63,715 bases of DNA, from NCBI RefSeq assembly GCF_029269265.1, contig NZ_JARIXP010000003.1, positions 368,972-432,686 on the forward strand, read 5' to 3'. Origin of the DNA: Rheinheimera sp. 1928-s. GTDB lineage: Bacteria > Pseudomonadota > Gammaproteobacteria > Enterobacterales > Alteromonadaceae. Each line of letters opens with the position of its first letter. Within the stretch, counting starts at the first letter, position 1. The position numbers and the translations under genes were made by a program. Below the pieces are notes generated by a model. That model saw nothing but the letters and a program-made list of their open reading frames with translations. It was not told where the DNA came from and searched no databases. Below, one piece after another: positions 62,133-63,715 of the stretch.

Positions 62133-62843
62133 CTATAAATTTGTGCTAAGGCTATGATCCTGAGATTGGATCTGACGGTGTTTTTTATAAAGCATCAAGG
62201 CAGCAGCTAACAGCGCGCCCTGGGTAAAGGCATTGAGTATTTGCTCCACCCACTGCACAGCTTCGTCCTGATGCCCCAGACGGGCCAGACCGGCCAATAC
62301 AAAAACACCCACTAAATTCACCACGAACAATACCGCACTAGCGCGCAGGTTTAGCTGTAGGCAGTGTCTGACTGCATGCCAAATCAACACCACATTCGAC
62401 ACAGTCACCAGCACCAGCAAAGCCAGAAACCACTTGCGCTGTTCCGGAAATGCCACAGCAAGATAACCGGCAATGCTGGCAAAGAGCACAATAATCAGCA
62501 AAGGCCAGGCAAAGGTATAACCAGGTGCAGGACGCTGCTGGTAAGCTTTTCTGGCCGACCATAAATAATAAGTGAGCAAGGTAAAACCCGGTGCGAGGAA
62601 AATAAAAAAGCAGTTATTTAATACCGGATAATGCACCTCTGTAGCGGCAATCAGGAATTTCCAGAACACCTTACAAAATCCACCGGTAATAATCAGCAAA
62701 GCCGACGCCAGCACCTGCGTTCTGATCGATGGATGGATCAAGCCAATGGCGCGCGCCAGATATAGTAAACCAGCGCTGGATAACAACACCGGAATAAAAT
62801 CAAACAGGGCTAAGCCCATACTGTACTCAAACTCGTTCGTCAT
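62133..62843 (-). CDS. Seven-helix membrane protein of unknown function
   Basis: I do not recognise this 236-residue protein with about seven hydrophobic helices. The ATG at 62843 (MTNEFEYSMGLALFDFIPVL) is preferred to 62864. Its size and helix count recall small sensor or pigment-protein families, but no retinal Lys or other diagnostic residue is clear. It is the first gene of an operon with the MFS transporter and has a candidate operator upstream. Confidence 0.7.
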   Translation of the reverse strand: MTNEFEYSMGLALFDFIPVLLSSAGLLYLARAIGLIHPSIRTQVLASALLIITGGFCKVFWKFLIAATEVHYPVLNNCFFIFLAPGFTLLTYYLWSARKAYQQRPAPGYTFAWPLLIIVLFASIAGYLAVAFPEQRKWFLALLVLVTVSNVVLIWHAVRHCLQLNLRASAVLFVVNLVGVFVLAGLARLGHQDEAVQWVEQILNAFTQGALLAAALMLYKKHRQIQSQDHSLSTNL

Positions 62844-62888
62844 TTTTTCTCCCACCCTGAACATTTTTGCTGACTCAGCTTAACTCAT

Positions 62889-62904
62889 GTTATATTGTTA
62901 TATC
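62889..62904 (-). promoter_or_regulatory. Island operator candidate f (62843/63008 genes)
   Basis: The minus strand reads GATATAACAATATAAC, an inverted repeat of GATATA-type half-sites. Preceded by TTAATT it gives TTAATTGATATA, one mismatch from the shared core. It lies between divergent island genes. Confidence 0.5.
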
Positions 62905-63007
62905 AATTAATTAAAAGAACAGTTATCTTGTTTCTTGTCATGGCTGTTTAACTGCAAAAACTCAGGACAACAAATGCTATGGCTCAGATGATAAAAAAGG
63001 AAGAACC

Positions 63008-63715
63008 ATGATCCGTGTTGCCGCTGCCCAATTTGCTGTGACTAACAATGTACAGGACAATTTAGCCACCTGTTTACGCATGATAAAACAAGCCGCTTTA
63101 TGTTCACCTGATCTCATCGTGTTACCGGAGTTTGTTAATCACAATTCCTGGTATGACAATCAGGCACATTGTTATGAAGTGGCTATTGCTTTGGATGGCA
63201 ACTTTCTCAGCAGCATCAAAGCCGCCGCCGCAGAAGCCAACGCCTATGTGGTGTTGAACGCCACAGTGCAGCGCCCGGAGCTTGGCGAGCAGCACTGTAC
63301 CGGCACCAGCTTACTGATTTCCCCAAGCGGCGAGTTGCTGGCGCAAAATAATAAACAGGTGTTGGTGGGGCATGAAAACGATTTTCTCGACAGAGCCGAC
63401 ACTGAAGGGCCGGTGATCAACACCCCGATCGGCACGTTAGCCATGTATTCCTGTATGGATGGCGTGATCAACGAAACGCCTCGCGGGTTAGCACTGCGTG
63501 GTGCACAAATTCTCTGTAACAGTCTGAATTCCTTCGCGCTGGATGAAGGCGATCTGCATATTCCGGTGCGGGCAGCAGAAAACAAAGTGTTTGTTGTAGC
63601 GGCCAATAAGGTTGGCCCGCTGATCCCGGAACCTTTGCTGGTGCCCGTGTCTGAAGCCACCCGCATCCCGCTGCATTTTTTAAATGGTGCAGGTGACAGC
63701 CAGATTGTCGCGCCG
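63008..63715 (+). CDS. Carbon-nitrogen hydrolase (nitrilase superfamily), 3' end cut by window edge
   Basis: The first 236 codons of a nitrilase-fold amidase. The catalytic triad is Glu41 (VLPEF), Lys116 (NNKQVLVGHE) and Cys149 (YSCMDG). Family members hydrolyse amides, nitriles or carbamoyl groups in the cytosol. It starts at the ATG at 63008, divergent from the 62133 operon. In the proposed pathway it could open a maleimide or release ammonia from a maleamate; the family alone does not prove this. Confidence 0.88.
   Translation, partial: MIRVAAAQFAVTNNVQDNLATCLRMIKQAALCSPDLIVLPEFVNHNSWYDNQAHCYEVAIALDGNFLSSIKAAAAEANAYVVLNATVQRPELGEQHCTGTSLLISPSGELLAQNNKQVLVGHENDFLDRADTEGPVINTPIGTLAMYSCMDGVINETPRGLALRGAQILCNSLNSFALDEGDLHIPVRAAENKVFVVAANKVGPLIPEPLLVPVSEATRIPLHFLNGAGDSQIVAP

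Noticed and set aside
1-63715. tRNA, rRNA, CRISPR arrays or phage genes
   Set aside because: I saw no tRNA-like cloverleaf, rRNA segment, repeat-spacer array, integrase or structural phage gene in the window.

Overview
The window reads as a chromosomal segment of a heterotrophic gammaproteobacterium of the Alteromonadales/Chromatiaceae type. Rheinheimera or a close relative is my best guess, from protein style, moderate GC and gene order such as srkA next to dsbA; this is inference, not a database result. Both edges cut genes: an SDR oxidoreductase at the left and a carbon-nitrogen hydrolase at the right.

The left part (1-33.7 kb) is mostly ordinary chromosome. It holds a secreted pectate lyase with a discoidin-like domain, two tandem DsbA paralogues with different active sites (CPAC and CGHC) beside srkA, and ccoG. 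A small AT-rich island follows, with a class II microcin-like peptide (double-glycine leader) and small membrane proteins. Then come purT, a four-gene operon (response regulator, YaiO-like barrel, HEAT-repeat protein, processive glycosyltransferase), a BenE transporter with a GntR regulator, and a GlyGly-CTERM cyclophilin. Next is topB, whose 3' end exists a second time as a decayed copy across an orphan secreted protein, then a MASE1/CHASE hybrid-sensing histidine kinase. A complete kdpFABC-DE set closes this part, with a TorF-like outer-membrane protein inserted between kdpC and kdpD.

The right part (about 34-63.7 kb) is a dense catabolic island and the main discovery candidate. It contains a PaO/CAO-like Rieske oxygenase next to a double-rubredoxin/rubredoxin-reductase fusion, two SDRs resembling NOL/NYC1 chlorophyll b reductases, and two divergent proteins resembling plant red chlorophyll catabolite reductase (RCCR). 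Three alpha/beta hydrolases and four MFS transporters accompany them. Further right is a lower-pathway set: two Asp/Glu racemase-superfamily proteins, an isocitrate lyase/PEP mutase-superfamily lyase, a LeuC/LeuD pair, an HMG-CoA-lyase-like protein, a CaiB-type CoA transferase and a carbon-nitrogen hydrolase. A HutC/UTRA-type GntR regulator sits among them.

The proposal is a bacterial chlorophyll (or other tetrapyrrole) degradation system that parallels the plant PAO/phyllobilin route. The monopyrrole or maleimide fragments would then be processed as alkyl-maleates: ring opening, hydration by the LeuCD homologue, and cleavage by the lyase to pyruvate plus a short acid. Four promoters of the island carry the same core, TAAATGAYATA, in the same orientation relative to the downstream gene and within inverted repeats. 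This suggests one regulon. The enzyme families are read from the protein sequences; the substrate and pathway order are inference.
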